Below are positions 9,237 through 17,493 of a stretch of DNA of 64,000 bases, piece by piece. Below the pieces are notes generated by a model. It did no database searches. It had not been told where the DNA came from and worked only from the letters and a program-made list of their open reading frames with translations. Numbering within the stretch: position 1 is the first letter of the stretch; each line of letters begins with the position of its first letter. The translations under genes and the position numbers were made by a program. Source of the DNA: an uncultured Clostridia bacterium (GTDB taxonomy: Bacteria > Bacillota > Clostridia > Saccharofermentanales > Saccharofermentanaceae); assembly GCA_946403085.1 (NCBI GenBank), contig CAMIYM010000002.1, forward strand, positions 186,001 through 250,000. Reading direction: 5' to 3'.

Positions 9237-10631
9237 TCAGAATCCCATGACGTTGATGAGCAGGAGCCAGCTGATGCCATAGTAGCAGCCTACTGCGATC
9301 AAGTCGTTGATGGTCGTGATAAGGGGACCTGATGCTACCGCAGGGTCGACCTTGATTCGCTTGAAGAACAGCGGGATCAATGTGCCTACGATGGATGAGA
9401 AGATCATCGAGATAAGGCATGCGACACCGATGCATCCGCTTACGGCAAATGCAAAGTGGGGTTCACGGCCCTTTAAGAACATAAGATACAGGCCGATAAG
9501 CAGGACTGAAGAAGCACCAAGAATCAAGCCTACGCTCATACCGACCTTGGATTCCTTCATTACCAGTCTGAACTTCTGGGCAAAGGTCAGATTCTCGTCC
9601 GTTAATACACGGATCGTGACAGCGAGCGACTGTGTGCCGACGTTACCTGCCATGTCGAGGATCAGGGACTGGAATGCCATAATTATCGTAAGATGCGCGA
9701 TAACTCCCTCGAAAACACCTACGAGCGAAGATACGAGCATGCCGAGGCAGAGCAATATGAGAAGCCAGGGCATTCTCTTCTTGATACTCTGTCCCAAAGG
9801 CTCCTTGATATCTTCTTCTGCAATAAGGCCGGCGAGCTTGACGTAGTCTTCACCGAGCTCATCATCGACAACTTCTACGATGCTCTGGGATGTGATAACT
9901 CCCAGTATCTTGTTATCTTCGTCAAGGACAGGGATCAAGTCCTCTGAATAATCCTTGAGCTTTTCGATACAGTCATCAATCTGCTCTGTAGCGTATACGT
10001 AAGGGAACGACGTCACTATAAGTGTATTAAGGTCTGTCGTGCTCCTCGCGGTGATGAGATCTTTTAATGTAAGAGCTCCGTAGAACAGTCCGTCGTCATC
10101 CTCGACAAAGAGCGTCGAGATATTGTCGTTATCTACAGCCTGTGTGACGAGAGCCGTCATCGCCTGCTTGACCGTAAGGTTCAGGCCGATCGTGATGAAG
10201 TTGGCGGTCATCTTTGAACCGATCTCATCTTCATCATAGGATGCGATGATGCTGATCTCTTTACGTACTTCTGTATCGAGAGCCTCGATGATGAGGCCTC
10301 TTCTCTCCTTATCGAGTTCTCTGAGAACATTAGCCGCGGTGTCGGTCTCGAGTTCTGCAACGACCGCTGCCGCACGTCTTATGTCCATCTCGCCCAGATA
10401 AGCACTTACCTGGTCTTCTTCAAGACACTCGAAAGCTTCCGCAAGCAAAGACTTGCCGCAGACTCTGAAGAGCTTCTTTCTCTCCTGATCAGAGAGCTCC
10501 TCTAATATCTGCGCAATGTCACTTGCGTGATAGTCATCTAACTTGTAATGAATTACCCTTGGGGAATCGTTACCCCTCATCAGCGAGATTATCTCGTCCT
10601 GATAATCTCTTCTTATTTCCTTCTCTGCCAT
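9237..10631 (-). CDS. mgtE: MgtE-type magnesium transporter
   Basis: A 464-residue Mg2+ channel/transporter of the inner membrane. The order is typical: an acidic N domain of superhelical repeats (about 1-125, with LEELSDQERKKLF), two CBS domains (about 130-260) that sense Mg2+, then five hydrophobic helices (about 280-464) with the pore-domain stretch MAGNVGTQSLAV. I chose the start at 10631 because GGAGG lies 6 bases upstream; the first in-frame start, 8 codons earlier, has no ribosome site. Expression is likely controlled by the structured leader at 10667-10861. The TSCPD gene follows. Confidence 0.95.
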   Translation of the reverse strand: MAEKEIRRDYQDEIISLMRGNDSPRVIHYKLDDYHASDIAQILEELSDQERKKLFRVCGKSLLAEAFECLEEDQVSAYLGEMDIRRAAAVVAELETDTAANVLRELDKERRGLIIEALDTEVRKEISIIASYDEDEIGSKMTANFITIGLNLTVKQAMTALVTQAVDNDNISTLFVEDDDGLFYGALTLKDLITARSTTDLNTLIVTSFPYVYATEQIDDCIEKLKDYSEDLIPVLDEDNKILGVITSQSIVEVVDDELGEDYVKLAGLIAEEDIKEPLGQSIKKRMPWLLILLCLGMLVSSLVGVFEGVIAHLTIIMAFQSLILDMAGNVGTQSLAVTIRVLTDENLTFAQKFRLVMKESKVGMSVGLILGASSVLLIGLYLMFLKGREPHFAFAVSGCIGVACLISMIFSSIVGTLIPLFFKRIKVDPAVASGPLITTINDLIAVGCYYGISWLLLINVMGF

Positions 10632-10666
10632 TTGTCTCCTCCGAAAAGTAAACAAACGACGGGAAC

Positions 10667-10700
10667 AAAAAACCTCCGCTTTGCTTTGGGCAAACAGAGG
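10667..10700 (-). terminator. Intrinsic terminator in the mgtE leader (expression platform)
   Basis: On the minus strand CCTCTGTTTGC pairs imperfectly with GCAAAGCGGAGG and is followed by TTTTTTG, ending about 35 bases before the mgtE start codon. Its 5' half (TCACCTC) is also complementary to GAGGTGA near the start of the leader, giving an alternative antiterminator pairing. Confidence 0.75.
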
Positions 10701-10861
10701 TGACGATACATCATTTAGTCCTTAAGGTCCGATACGGTCATCGACTGGCACTTTAAGGAACAAAGGATATTTCGGCCGCGTTTCCCTCGTTTGTCGCAAC
10801 TGTCACCAGCGTCCACCGTATTCACCTCACTTTTAAAATGGGATTGGGGCTTTTCTCCCCG
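10667..10861 (-). promoter_or_regulatory. Structured 5' leader of mgtE, candidate Mg2+-responsive riboswitch
   Basis: About 200 bases of transcribed leader lie between the promoter and the terminator. Seen pairings on the minus strand: an opening hairpin GGGG-AGAAAA-CCCC; ATACGGT with ACCGTAT across about 70 bases; CCTTAA with TTAAGG crossing that stem; and GAGGTGA, directly 5' of ATACGGT, with TCACCTC inside the terminator. This is the layout of an aptamer with a terminator switch. Many mgtE genes have an M-box, and GTGAGG plus ACGCTGGTG is faintly similar, but I cannot match the M-box 3' consensus, so the class is open. Confidence 0.6.
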
Positions 10862-10867
10862 TTCGAA

Positions 10868-10896
10868 ATTCTATCACGCTAAAGAGTATTTGTTAA
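10868..10896 (-). promoter_or_regulatory. Sigma-A-type promoter for the mgtE leader
   Basis: Minus strand TTAACA (10891-10896), 17-base spacer, TAGAAT (10868-10873). Transcription would start near 10861, leaving a leader of about 230 bases before mgtE. Confidence 0.65.
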
Positions 10897-10957
10897 CCCC
10901 GAAAATGCCCGATCCGCAAGGTTTTTTTAAGCAGGTATTATATGGCAGGAATAATGG

Positions 10958-12049
10958 TCAGATGCCGCAGAGAATATCCGCTATCCGCTTGCATGCAAAA
11001 CCGTCTCCATAAGGGTTGCTTGCCGTGCTCATCTTACGGTATGCATCTTCGTCCTGAAGGAGCTCTCTGAAAGAATCGTAAATGGTCTGCTCGTTGGTTC
11101 CGACGAGCTTCAATGTCCCTGCAGCAATGCCTTCAGGGCGTTCTGTGGTGTCTCTCATGACCAGCACGGGCTTGCCGAGTGACGGAGCCTCTTCCTGGAT
11201 TCCGCCACTGTCAGTCAGTATCAGGTAGCTGTTTGCAAGGAAGTTATGGAAGTCGAAAACATCCAGCGGCTCGATGATCTTTATCCTGTCACATCCGCCA
11301 AGGACCTCATCAGCTGTCTCCCTTACGACAGGATTCATATGAATGGGGTATATGGCTTTGACATCCTCGAACTCTTCGATGATCCTTCTTATCGCCCTGA
11401 ACATGTTGTGCATGGGCTCTCCTAAGTTCTCTCTTCTGTGGGCAGTGATCATGACAAGGCGCGAGTCCTTTGCCCAGTCGAGATATTCATTCTGATAGTC
11501 AGGTCTTACCGTCGTCTTCAGCGCGTCAATCGCCGTATTGCCGGTAACATAGATGGTCGAAGGGTCTTTGCCTTCGTTGATGAGATTCTTTTTTGATAAT
11601 TCCGTAGGAGCGAAATTATACTTTGATACTATACTTACCGCCTGGCGGTTAAACTCCTCGGGATACGGGGAATAAACATTATAGGTTCTAAGTCCCGCTT
11701 CAACGTGTCCGACCGGGATCTGAAGATAGAAGCATGCAAGAGCCGTTACGAAAGTGGTCGTCGTATCACCGTGAACGAGGACCACGTCAGGCTTCTCCTT
11801 TTCGAGAACTGTCTTGATGCGTTCCAGGATGTTCGTGGTTATATCGAAAAGAGACTGACGCTCTTTCATGATCGCCAGGTTGTAATCCGGTTCGACATTG
11901 AATACTTCCAGAACCTGGTCGAGCATCTGGCGGTGCTGTCCTGTTACACAGACGACTACTTCAAGATCTCTTGTCTTAAGCTCATTTACGAGCGGGCACA
12001 TCTTGATGGCTTCAGGCCTGGTTCCAAAACAGATCAGTACTTTCTTCAT
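10958..12049 (-). CDS. wecB: UDP-N-acetylglucosamine 2-epimerase (non-hydrolysing)
   Basis: A 363-residue cytosolic enzyme that interconverts UDP-GlcNAc and UDP-ManNAc, a precursor of surface polysaccharides. Family signatures include FGTRPEAIKMCPL at the N-terminus, VHGDTTTTF near residue 95, GHVEAGLRT near 117, and TDSGGIQEEAPSLGKPVL near 285. Length is normal for the family. It begins 11 bases after the stop of the GT-C gene and is the last gene of a four-gene operon (GtrA, GT2, GT-C, epimerase). The ribosome site is weak (GGGAAG). Confidence 0.95.
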   Translation of the reverse strand: MKKVLICFGTRPEAIKMCPLVNELKTRDLEVVVCVTGQHRQMLDQVLEVFNVEPDYNLAIMKERQSLFDITTNILERIKTVLEKEKPDVVLVHGDTTTTFVTALACFYLQIPVGHVEAGLRTYNVYSPYPEEFNRQAVSIVSKYNFAPTELSKKNLINEGKDPSTIYVTGNTAIDALKTTVRPDYQNEYLDWAKDSRLVMITAHRRENLGEPMHNMFRAIRRIIEEFEDVKAIYPIHMNPVVRETADEVLGGCDRIKIIEPLDVFDFHNFLANSYLILTDSGGIQEEAPSLGKPVLVMRDTTERPEGIAAGTLKLVGTNEQTIYDSFRELLQDEDAYRKMSTASNPYGDGFACKRIADILCGI

Positions 12050-12060
12050 GGGGCTTCCCT

Positions 12061-13623
12061 TTAGTTATGCTTGTAAACAATATAGTTAAAGTTATTGTCC
12101 ACCTTAACGTAGTTCTCGTCAAGGAAAGCATTCCAGCCGTCAATGTCACCACAGTGATCTACAAAGTCCGTATGCTTAGGCACTCCGTCTTCATTGGCGA
12201 TCTTCTCGAACATAATGAGTTTTGGATGGTTCTTCATCACGTCCTCACGGATCTTGGTGGCAAATTCTGTCTTTGATCTCTCGCTGAATCTTCCGTTCGC
12301 GAAGTAGAAATAGTTGGAAGCTGCCAGTCTTTTCGTATTGTAATAAGAAGTGATCGCACTCTTGTAACCGATTACTTCTATAGTGTCATCTCCGGTTGTA
12401 TTCTCCAGAATGTAGTTATTGATCTGCTCCGTATAATAAGCGTAATTTACCGTGCTCTCTGAATCCATATCCCTGTAAACAGTGAGTATGAGATTTGTAA
12501 GTCCCGGAAGGCTTATAGCCAGCATGAGGGCAGCAAATGCAATAGCTTTAAAGTCATCCTTCTTACGCTTTCCCGTATAGTTCTTCTCGATAAAACCCGT
12601 GATGCCCTTGGAAAAAGCAACTGCCGGGATGATCATTACAGGAACGAATGATATGAAATAGTGCAGGTGTCTTGCTCCTGACATTGAATTTGCCAGGAAT
12701 GTAGTGATAAGACCTGCAATGGTGATCCAGCTCAGCCAGACAAAACTCTCATCTTCCTTCTTTGAAGTTTTTAATGAGATCAGGAAGAAGAACACAAAAC
12801 AAATTGCGATGAATACCGTCCCGCTCTTGGCTGTCTCGAGGACCATATCAAGAACATTAAGGCACCTCTCTGTCAGTGTGATGTCAGAGAATGTTCCGAG
12901 TACCTGAAAATAAGCTATGTCGATACATGCTTTCAGGATCCCCCTGTATGCGAGATAGATGGCGAACGGAACTATGAATATTACCATTCCCAACAATGCG
13001 AAAAGAAATACATCTCTTAGCTTCTTATACTCTTTTTTCTTTACAAGGACGGTCACAACTCCTATAACAGCACATCCCAGGAATGCCAGGATGTTCAGTC
13101 TTATGAGGAAAACTGCGCCAATGCACATTCCGGTTAAGATCATCTCATACTTCTTAAGGCTTAAGCCGTTCTTTAAGTACTTCGCGATGTAATAGAATCC
13201 CAGGATCGTAAACGGCAGAGCATACTCCTCAGCGAGATTGCCACCCTCAAGATTAGTTGTAAGGGACATCATGCTGAAGATCGCGCAGACCACGGAGATC
13301 TCTTTTGATACAAAGAGATTTGCAGTCTTGTATAAGATGATTACTGAGCTCATAAGAGTAATGAACTCGAGAAGGAGTATTCCATAGCGGTGGTTGATGA
13401 AGATACCGAGCGCATTGATGAGATAAAGGAGCGGACCTTTGTTGTCCCATGCTTCAAGATAGAGCGCTTTCCCTTTTGTTATGGCAAATCCGATATAAGC
13501 GAATATTCCGGCATCATGGCCGAAATCCTTTGACATAAAAAAGAACCTGGTCGAAGAGAGCAATACGGCCGTGAAAAGAAACATTAGAAAATATATGATG
13601 ACTGAGCGGGTCCTTTTGGTCAT
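12061..13623 (-). CDS. Multi-pass GT-C type glycosyltransferase/membrane protein
   Basis: A 520-residue integral membrane protein with roughly ten to twelve hydrophobic helices and a C-terminal soluble tail of about 120 residues. Near the N-terminus it has FGHDAGIFAYIG and WDNKGPLLYLINA, with acidic residues in the first extracytoplasmic loop as in GT39/PMT-like enzymes that use polyprenyl-phosphate sugars. The gene starts 4 bases inside the end of the GT2 gene, so translation is coupled. Role in decorating a cell-surface polymer is inferred from the operon. Confidence 0.75.
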   Translation of the reverse strand: MTKRTRSVIIYFLMFLFTAVLLSSTRFFFMSKDFGHDAGIFAYIGFAITKGKALYLEAWDNKGPLLYLINALGIFINHRYGILLLEFITLMSSVIILYKTANLFVSKEISVVCAIFSMMSLTTNLEGGNLAEEYALPFTILGFYYIAKYLKNGLSLKKYEMILTGMCIGAVFLIRLNILAFLGCAVIGVVTVLVKKKEYKKLRDVFLFALLGMVIFIVPFAIYLAYRGILKACIDIAYFQVLGTFSDITLTERCLNVLDMVLETAKSGTVFIAICFVFFFLISLKTSKKEDESFVWLSWITIAGLITTFLANSMSGARHLHYFISFVPVMIIPAVAFSKGITGFIEKNYTGKRKKDDFKAIAFAALMLAISLPGLTNLILTVYRDMDSESTVNYAYYTEQINNYILENTTGDDTIEVIGYKSAITSYYNTKRLAASNYFYFANGRFSERSKTEFATKIREDVMKNHPKLIMFEKIANEDGVPKHTDFVDHCGDIDGWNAFLDENYVKVDNNFNYIVYKHN

Positions 13624-14393
13624 TTCTTTCTGTTCCTTTTATTCGCTGATCTGAGCTTTACGGCAGTTGACAGACTCTTCTTCATAGTCTTGAAGACATT
13701 CATCTTGCTCGCGCCCTGCTTGTTGTCATAACGAAGCTCGAATCCGGTCTCGCCGAACGTAGCACCTACGGTATAGATCTTATAAAGGAGCTCCATCATG
13801 CAGGCAAAACTCTTCTCGACTATCGGGTCTTTGCCGTACTCGTCAACGAGCTTTTTAATGATGTCATAAGTATATATCCTGTATCCGCATGTGTAATCTT
13901 TAACATCAGGAACACGAAGCACAAAGCTGTAATAGAGCTTGGCCATGTCGCTCATGAATTCCCTGTGACCTGCCACGCCGACAACTTCCGAATCCTTGCA
14001 GTAACGCGAAGCTATTACACAGTCCTTATTCTCATCCTTGAGTTTTTTCAGCATTGCGTGAACATATTTCGGGTCGTGAGTATTATCTCCGTCCATCAGC
14101 GTCATAAGATCACCTTCGCTGCCGTTATCAAGGAAATAACTGATGGCAGAGTTAAGACCTCCGACAAGGCCTTTATTCACGGGATGCGCATATAAGAAAG
14201 TATTGCTGTATTCTTCGCTCTTGCCTTCGATGATCTTCTTTGTGTTATCGGTACTGCAGTCATCTATTCCGACAATGACAAGCTCATAGCCGCTCTCCAG
14301 AAGACCATCCTTCTGCGCATACCATTTATCGATCAATTCACCGATATTAAGTTCTTCGTTATAGCATGGCAATATCGCGAAAATCTTATTCAT
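13620..14393 (-). CDS. Glycosyltransferase family 2 (polyprenyl-phosphate sugar synthase-like)
   Basis: A 257-residue GT-A enzyme. It has the opening AILPCYNEE, the DDCSTDNT nucleotide-binding stretch near residue 50 and DGDNTHDP near 103 (DXD motif), like dolichyl/undecaprenyl-phosphate mannosyl- or glucosyltransferases. I prefer the ATG at 14393, which overlaps the upstream GtrA stop by 8 bases and has AAAGGA upstream; the earlier ATG at 14405 has its ribosome site directly abutting. GT2 plus GtrA plus GT-C is a standard set: make a lipid-linked sugar, flip it, attach it. Confidence 0.85.
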   Translation of the reverse strand: MNKIFAILPCYNEELNIGELIDKWYAQKDGLLESGYELVIVGIDDCSTDNTKKIIEGKSEEYSNTFLYAHPVNKGLVGGLNSAISYFLDNGSEGDLMTLMDGDNTHDPKYVHAMLKKLKDENKDCVIASRYCKDSEVVGVAGHREFMSDMAKLYYSFVLRVPDVKDYTCGYRIYTYDIIKKLVDEYGKDPIVEKSFACMMELLYKIYTVGATFGETGFELRYDNKQGASKMNVFKTMKKSLSTAVKLRSANKRNRKK

Positions 14394-14832
14394 CTTTCTT
14401 ATCATCCTTTGTAGGCATTACTTTCTTACGGATAAAATATGTGATAAAGAACGGGAAGACGATAGAAGCGCCCTTGCTGATAAGAAAAGGCAGACCTTCA
14501 TCTGAGCCTCCGAACACAAATTCCCTGAACACATATACTATTACGTTGGCCATTAGAAGATTTAAGAGAAATGTCGCAAGGAATATAACGAAAGATCTCT
14601 TACTTCTCGTATTATAAACATGTTTGGCAGTAAGGAAATACTGTATGATGAACCCGGTTATTACACCGATCGTATTTGCCGCGACTATATGGATAAAGCG
14701 CTCGCAGACACGGCATATTATCACATCGATTACCGTTACGAACACGCTGATAAGGCCATACATCAGGAACGCCTTATGCGTCTTGAAAAAACCTTTCTTC
14801 TGCTGATCTGCTGTATCCGTAGTACCGTTCAT
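14386..14832 (-). CDS. GtrA family membrane protein, putative lipid-linked sugar flippase
   Basis: A 148-residue protein with four hydrophobic helices (about 20-42, 48-70, 80-103, 112-135), charged ends and the conserved early segment with GLISVFVTVIDVIICRV. GtrA-like proteins are thought to move polyprenyl-phosphate sugars across the membrane. It is the first gene of the wecB operon and overlaps the GT2 gene. The ribosome site is poor (GATGGGG close to the ATG), so the start is moderately certain. Confidence 0.8.
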   Translation of the reverse strand: MNGTTDTADQQKKGFFKTHKAFLMYGLISVFVTVIDVIICRVCERFIHIVAANTIGVITGFIIQYFLTAKHVYNTRSKRSFVIFLATFLLNLLMANVIVYVFREFVFGGSDEGLPFLISKGASIVFPFFITYFIRKKVMPTKDDKKDE

Positions 14833-14953
14833 AACCCCATCTTACGGCGCATCAATAACCGGTCATGCGTCCTTTGTCCCTCTCAATGACTTTTACCTTA
14901 AACCTACTCTGCACAGTTTAACATAAAGGCGGCATTAGTGGAGCAACGACAGG

Positions 14954-16141
14954 TCAGCGTTCCTTCCTTATCTTGAGCTTTATTATTACCACAGAGATTA
15001 TCAGGACCAGCGGGAAGATGCTTCCTAAAAGCATTCCCTTCTTAAGATCATCGTTATTGATCTGAGCGAAAAATCCTACCGCGCCCGGTCCTAAAGCTCC
15101 TCCCAGGTCACCTGCCATGGCCAGCAAAGCAAACATTGCCGTACCTCCTGCAGGAAGTCTTTTCGACATGATGCTTATAGTTCCGGGCCACATTATTCCG
15201 ACTGAGAAGCCGCACACAATACATCCGATCAGACAGATAACCGGAGACTTTGACAGTGAGGCAGCCAGATAGCAGGCAAGGCACAAGGCACCTGAACCCA
15301 GCATGAAATCCGTAAGTTTGATCTTATCACCATACTTGCCATAGATTATCCTGCATATACCCATGGCAACCGCAAACATGCAGGGACCTACAAGGTCACC
15401 TGTCGTCTTCTGCATTCCTACCGCTGATTCGGCAAAGGCAGAAAACCACTGGGCCATGGCTATTTCAGATGCACCGGCACATACCATCAGGATGATTCCA
15501 AGGAAAAACACAGGAGTCTTCAGGAGCTGCTTGATTCCCATCTCTTTGCCGTCTTCAGTAAGAGATTCGATGGGACAAACTGCAAAGTTATATATGTTAT
15601 ATAGCGGGATCAAGGCCCAGATGCACGGAAGCCATCTCCAATGCTCTATGCCGAAGACAATAAAGAACAGACTTGATAATACGATAACTCCGACACAGCC
15701 CCAGCAATAAAACGAATGAAGTATGCTCATTACAGACGCCTTGTTCTCGAACGGGCAAGCTTCAACAATAGGGCTCGCGAGGACTTCGATAAGTCCTGAG
15801 CCGACTGCATAGATCACTGCACTAATAAGAATACCTGCGAACGGATCCATTACCGAGGGCAGAACGGACAACCCGATAAGTCCTAAGCCTGCCATGATCT
15901 CCGAACAGATAATGGCCGTCCTGTAACCGATCTTATTTACGATACCTGCACAAAGAATATCAACTGTTATCTGGGTAACGAAAAAAGCTATCGGGATCAC
16001 CGAGATCTTTCCTAAAGAGATACCAAACTCAGTATGAAATCTCAGAAACAAAAGAGCAGCCAGATTAGCGGTTATCGCTTGCGTAATAAATGCAAGATAA
16101 CACGCTCTTAATGTTATGGAATACTTGTTTTTCTTAGCCAT
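14954..16141 (-). CDS. Major facilitator superfamily transporter
   Basis: A 395-residue membrane protein with about twelve helices. It begins with a Lys-rich cytosolic end and a helix containing RACYLAFITQAITANLAAL, resembling sugar or metabolite transporters of the FucP/YbjJ-like branch. GAGG lies about 7 bases before the ATG. The next gene upstream (WYL regulator) is 28 bases away on the same strand, so they may be co-transcribed. Substrate is not evident. Confidence 0.8.
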   Translation of the reverse strand: MAKKNKYSITLRACYLAFITQAITANLAALLFLRFHTEFGISLGKISVIPIAFFVTQITVDILCAGIVNKIGYRTAIICSEIMAGLGLIGLSVLPSVMDPFAGILISAVIYAVGSGLIEVLASPIVEACPFENKASVMSILHSFYCWGCVGVIVLSSLFFIVFGIEHWRWLPCIWALIPLYNIYNFAVCPIESLTEDGKEMGIKQLLKTPVFFLGIILMVCAGASEIAMAQWFSAFAESAVGMQKTTGDLVGPCMFAVAMGICRIIYGKYGDKIKLTDFMLGSGALCLACYLAASLSKSPVICLIGCIVCGFSVGIMWPGTISIMSKRLPAGGTAMFALLAMAGDLGGALGPGAVGFFAQINNDDLKKGMLLGSIFPLVLIISVVIIKLKIRKER

Positions 16142-16169
16142 TTATATGCCTCTTTCAGTATATTCCGGA

Positions 16170-17147
16170 TTATTCATAAGCCTTTAATGCCTGCTCGTAG
16201 TAGTTCCTGAGTTTATTCTTAAGCGACTTAGGTCTTATTACAACAGCATCCTTGCCGAATCTTTTGAAGTAATCCTCAAGCTGAAGTTCAGACCAGTCGA
16301 AATGATAGAGGTCGCCTTCGATCTTCGTAACAGATGGTCTGTTCTTTACGATCAGCCTGTACTTTCTCATCCCGCCTTCAGTCAGCCTGACCACGGCATG
16401 AATGTCAGATGATGCCGAGTGAGGACTTCTTACAGCAAGCATTCCAAGTCTTTCTTCGAGCTTCTTATCCGGAGCAAACTCATCAGAGGTCACGAATGTG
16501 TTCCTCATCCTGGAGATCCTGAAAGTCTTAGGTTTTCTGTCCTTGGCACCTGCACAGAGAAGATAGTTGCACTGCTCCTCTTTTGACGGTGCGATAAGGT
16601 ATGGCTCCACGGTAAACTTCATGCCGTTTATGGATGATGTAAAAGTAAGATGCCTGTGTTCTGATATTGCCTTCCTTATATCCTCATAAGCTTCGCTGAA
16701 GATTATCTCTTCTCTCCTGCTTCTGGGGATCGAGAGATAAGATGAGAACATATCCTTTATATATCCTGAGAGAGACTTATCCTGAAGAAGATTATTCTCG
16801 ATCTTCTGTATGACATTATATGAAGCGCCGCTCACGGTAAGAGTAATAACTGCTTTCCTGCCTGATGAAGGATCCTCACCTCTTATATATGTGCTTATGA
16901 TCTTATCTGCAAGCGCTGCGGCATCCTTGCTCTTTATGGCTCTGATGGAGGTTATGTCTTCGATCATGCCGCTCACAAGCGCTTCAGTATCTTTCCTGTA
17001 CTGGTCAAAGTAATTCACTATCAGTTCTTTAAGGAAACCGTTAAGGTTAACGGATGCATCAGGTCTCGTAAATTCAAAGAGCTCGGCATCGTTCAAAAGC
17101 CTTGTTCTGATATCTTCAGACAGATATATCTTGTATTTCTCAGTCAT
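16170..17147 (-). CDS. WYL-domain transcriptional regulator with ribbon-helix-helix-like N-terminus
   Basis: A 325-residue predicted ligand-sensing regulator. Residues 1-50 (YKIYLSEDIRTRLL and LNGFLKELIVNYF) and about 95-140 (RKAVITLTVSGASYNVI and LSGYIKDMFSSYL) each look like a ribbon-helix-helix DNA-binding unit. Residues about 155-225 form a WYL domain (EPYLIAPSKEEQCNYLLCAG, FRISRMRN), and 245-325 a WCX-like C-terminal extension ending VVIRPKSLKNKLRNYYEQAL. It is divergent from the Y-RNA/TROVE/RtcB locus with about 150 bases between, so it is the obvious candidate regulator. WYL domains are known to sense nucleic-acid or nucleotide ligands in several defence and repair systems. Confidence 0.8.
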   Translation of the reverse strand: MTEKYKIYLSEDIRTRLLNDAELFEFTRPDASVNLNGFLKELIVNYFDQYRKDTEALVSGMIEDITSIRAIKSKDAAALADKIISTYIRGEDPSSGRKAVITLTVSGASYNVIQKIENNLLQDKSLSGYIKDMFSSYLSIPRSRREEIIFSEAYEDIRKAISEHRHLTFTSSINGMKFTVEPYLIAPSKEEQCNYLLCAGAKDRKPKTFRISRMRNTFVTSDEFAPDKKLEERLGMLAVRSPHSASSDIHAVVRLTEGGMRKYRLIVKNRPSVTKIEGDLYHFDWSELQLEDYFKRFGKDAVVIRPKSLKNKLRNYYEQALKAYE

Positions 17148-17283
17148 ATGTTAACTCCTGTTTGGGGTTGTGTATCCTTGCTGAATATCCGTAATTATAC
17201 ATCATTTCCGAGATAATGTGGGGTTACAGTATCAGATTATTCTGCATCTTTAAGAACCCAACCCCGTGGTTTACCATATGCTC

Positions 17284-17396
17284 ATGACGGGAACGCCAAA
17301 GACACATACAGCAAATGAATGCGGTCGATTGGTTAATTTGAGGTTCGAATCCTCACGAGGCTTCTTCAGGGAAGCAGTGTCTTGTGTAAACGTCAT
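17284..17396 (+). ncRNA. Candidate bacterial Y RNA with tRNA-like T-arm
   Basis: Outer stem ATGACG (17284-17289) with CGTCAT (17391-17396); internal loop; inner stem AAGACAC (17299-17305) with GTGTCTT (17377-17383). The enclosed module holds a D-loop-like GATTGGTTAAT and a textbook T-arm at 17339-17355 (5-bp stem TGAGG/CCTCA, loop TTCGAAT), then a hairpin GCTTC-TTCAGG-GAAGC (17360-17375) where a tRNA acceptor stem would be. No acceptor stem or CCA end fits a real tRNA. This matches the known plan of bacterial YrlA-type Y RNAs: a Ro-binding stem plus a tRNA-mimic head, encoded next to rsr and rtcB. Confidence 0.7.
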
Positions 17397-17401
17397 ACAT
17401 A

Positions 17402-17471
17402 AAGGTGCATACAGCAAATGAAACAGATCATTTAGGGTATGAGAGATCCCGGGTAGTCCCGGGAGCACCTT
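17402..17471 (+). ncRNA. Second tandem structured RNA sharing the Y-RNA closing motif
   Basis: AAGGTGC (17402-17408) pairs with GCACCTT (17465-17471). The 14 bases after the 5' strand, ATACAGCAAATGAA, are identical to those at the same place in the first RNA (17306-17319), while the stem sequence differs by compensatory change, which supports the fold. The interior differs: it carries a GC hairpin TCCCGGG-TAGT-CCCGGGA instead of a T-arm. It ends about 10 bases before the ribosome site of the TROVE-like gene. Confidence 0.6.
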
Positions 17472-17493
17472 GTTAAATAAGGAGGAAAAAGAA

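Noticed and set aside
17306..17383. A tRNA gene, because of the perfect T-arm at 17339-17355
   Set aside because: No 7-bp acceptor stem, anticodon arm or CCA-type end fits; the position upstream of a Ro-like gene and the tandem second unit fit a Y RNA better.
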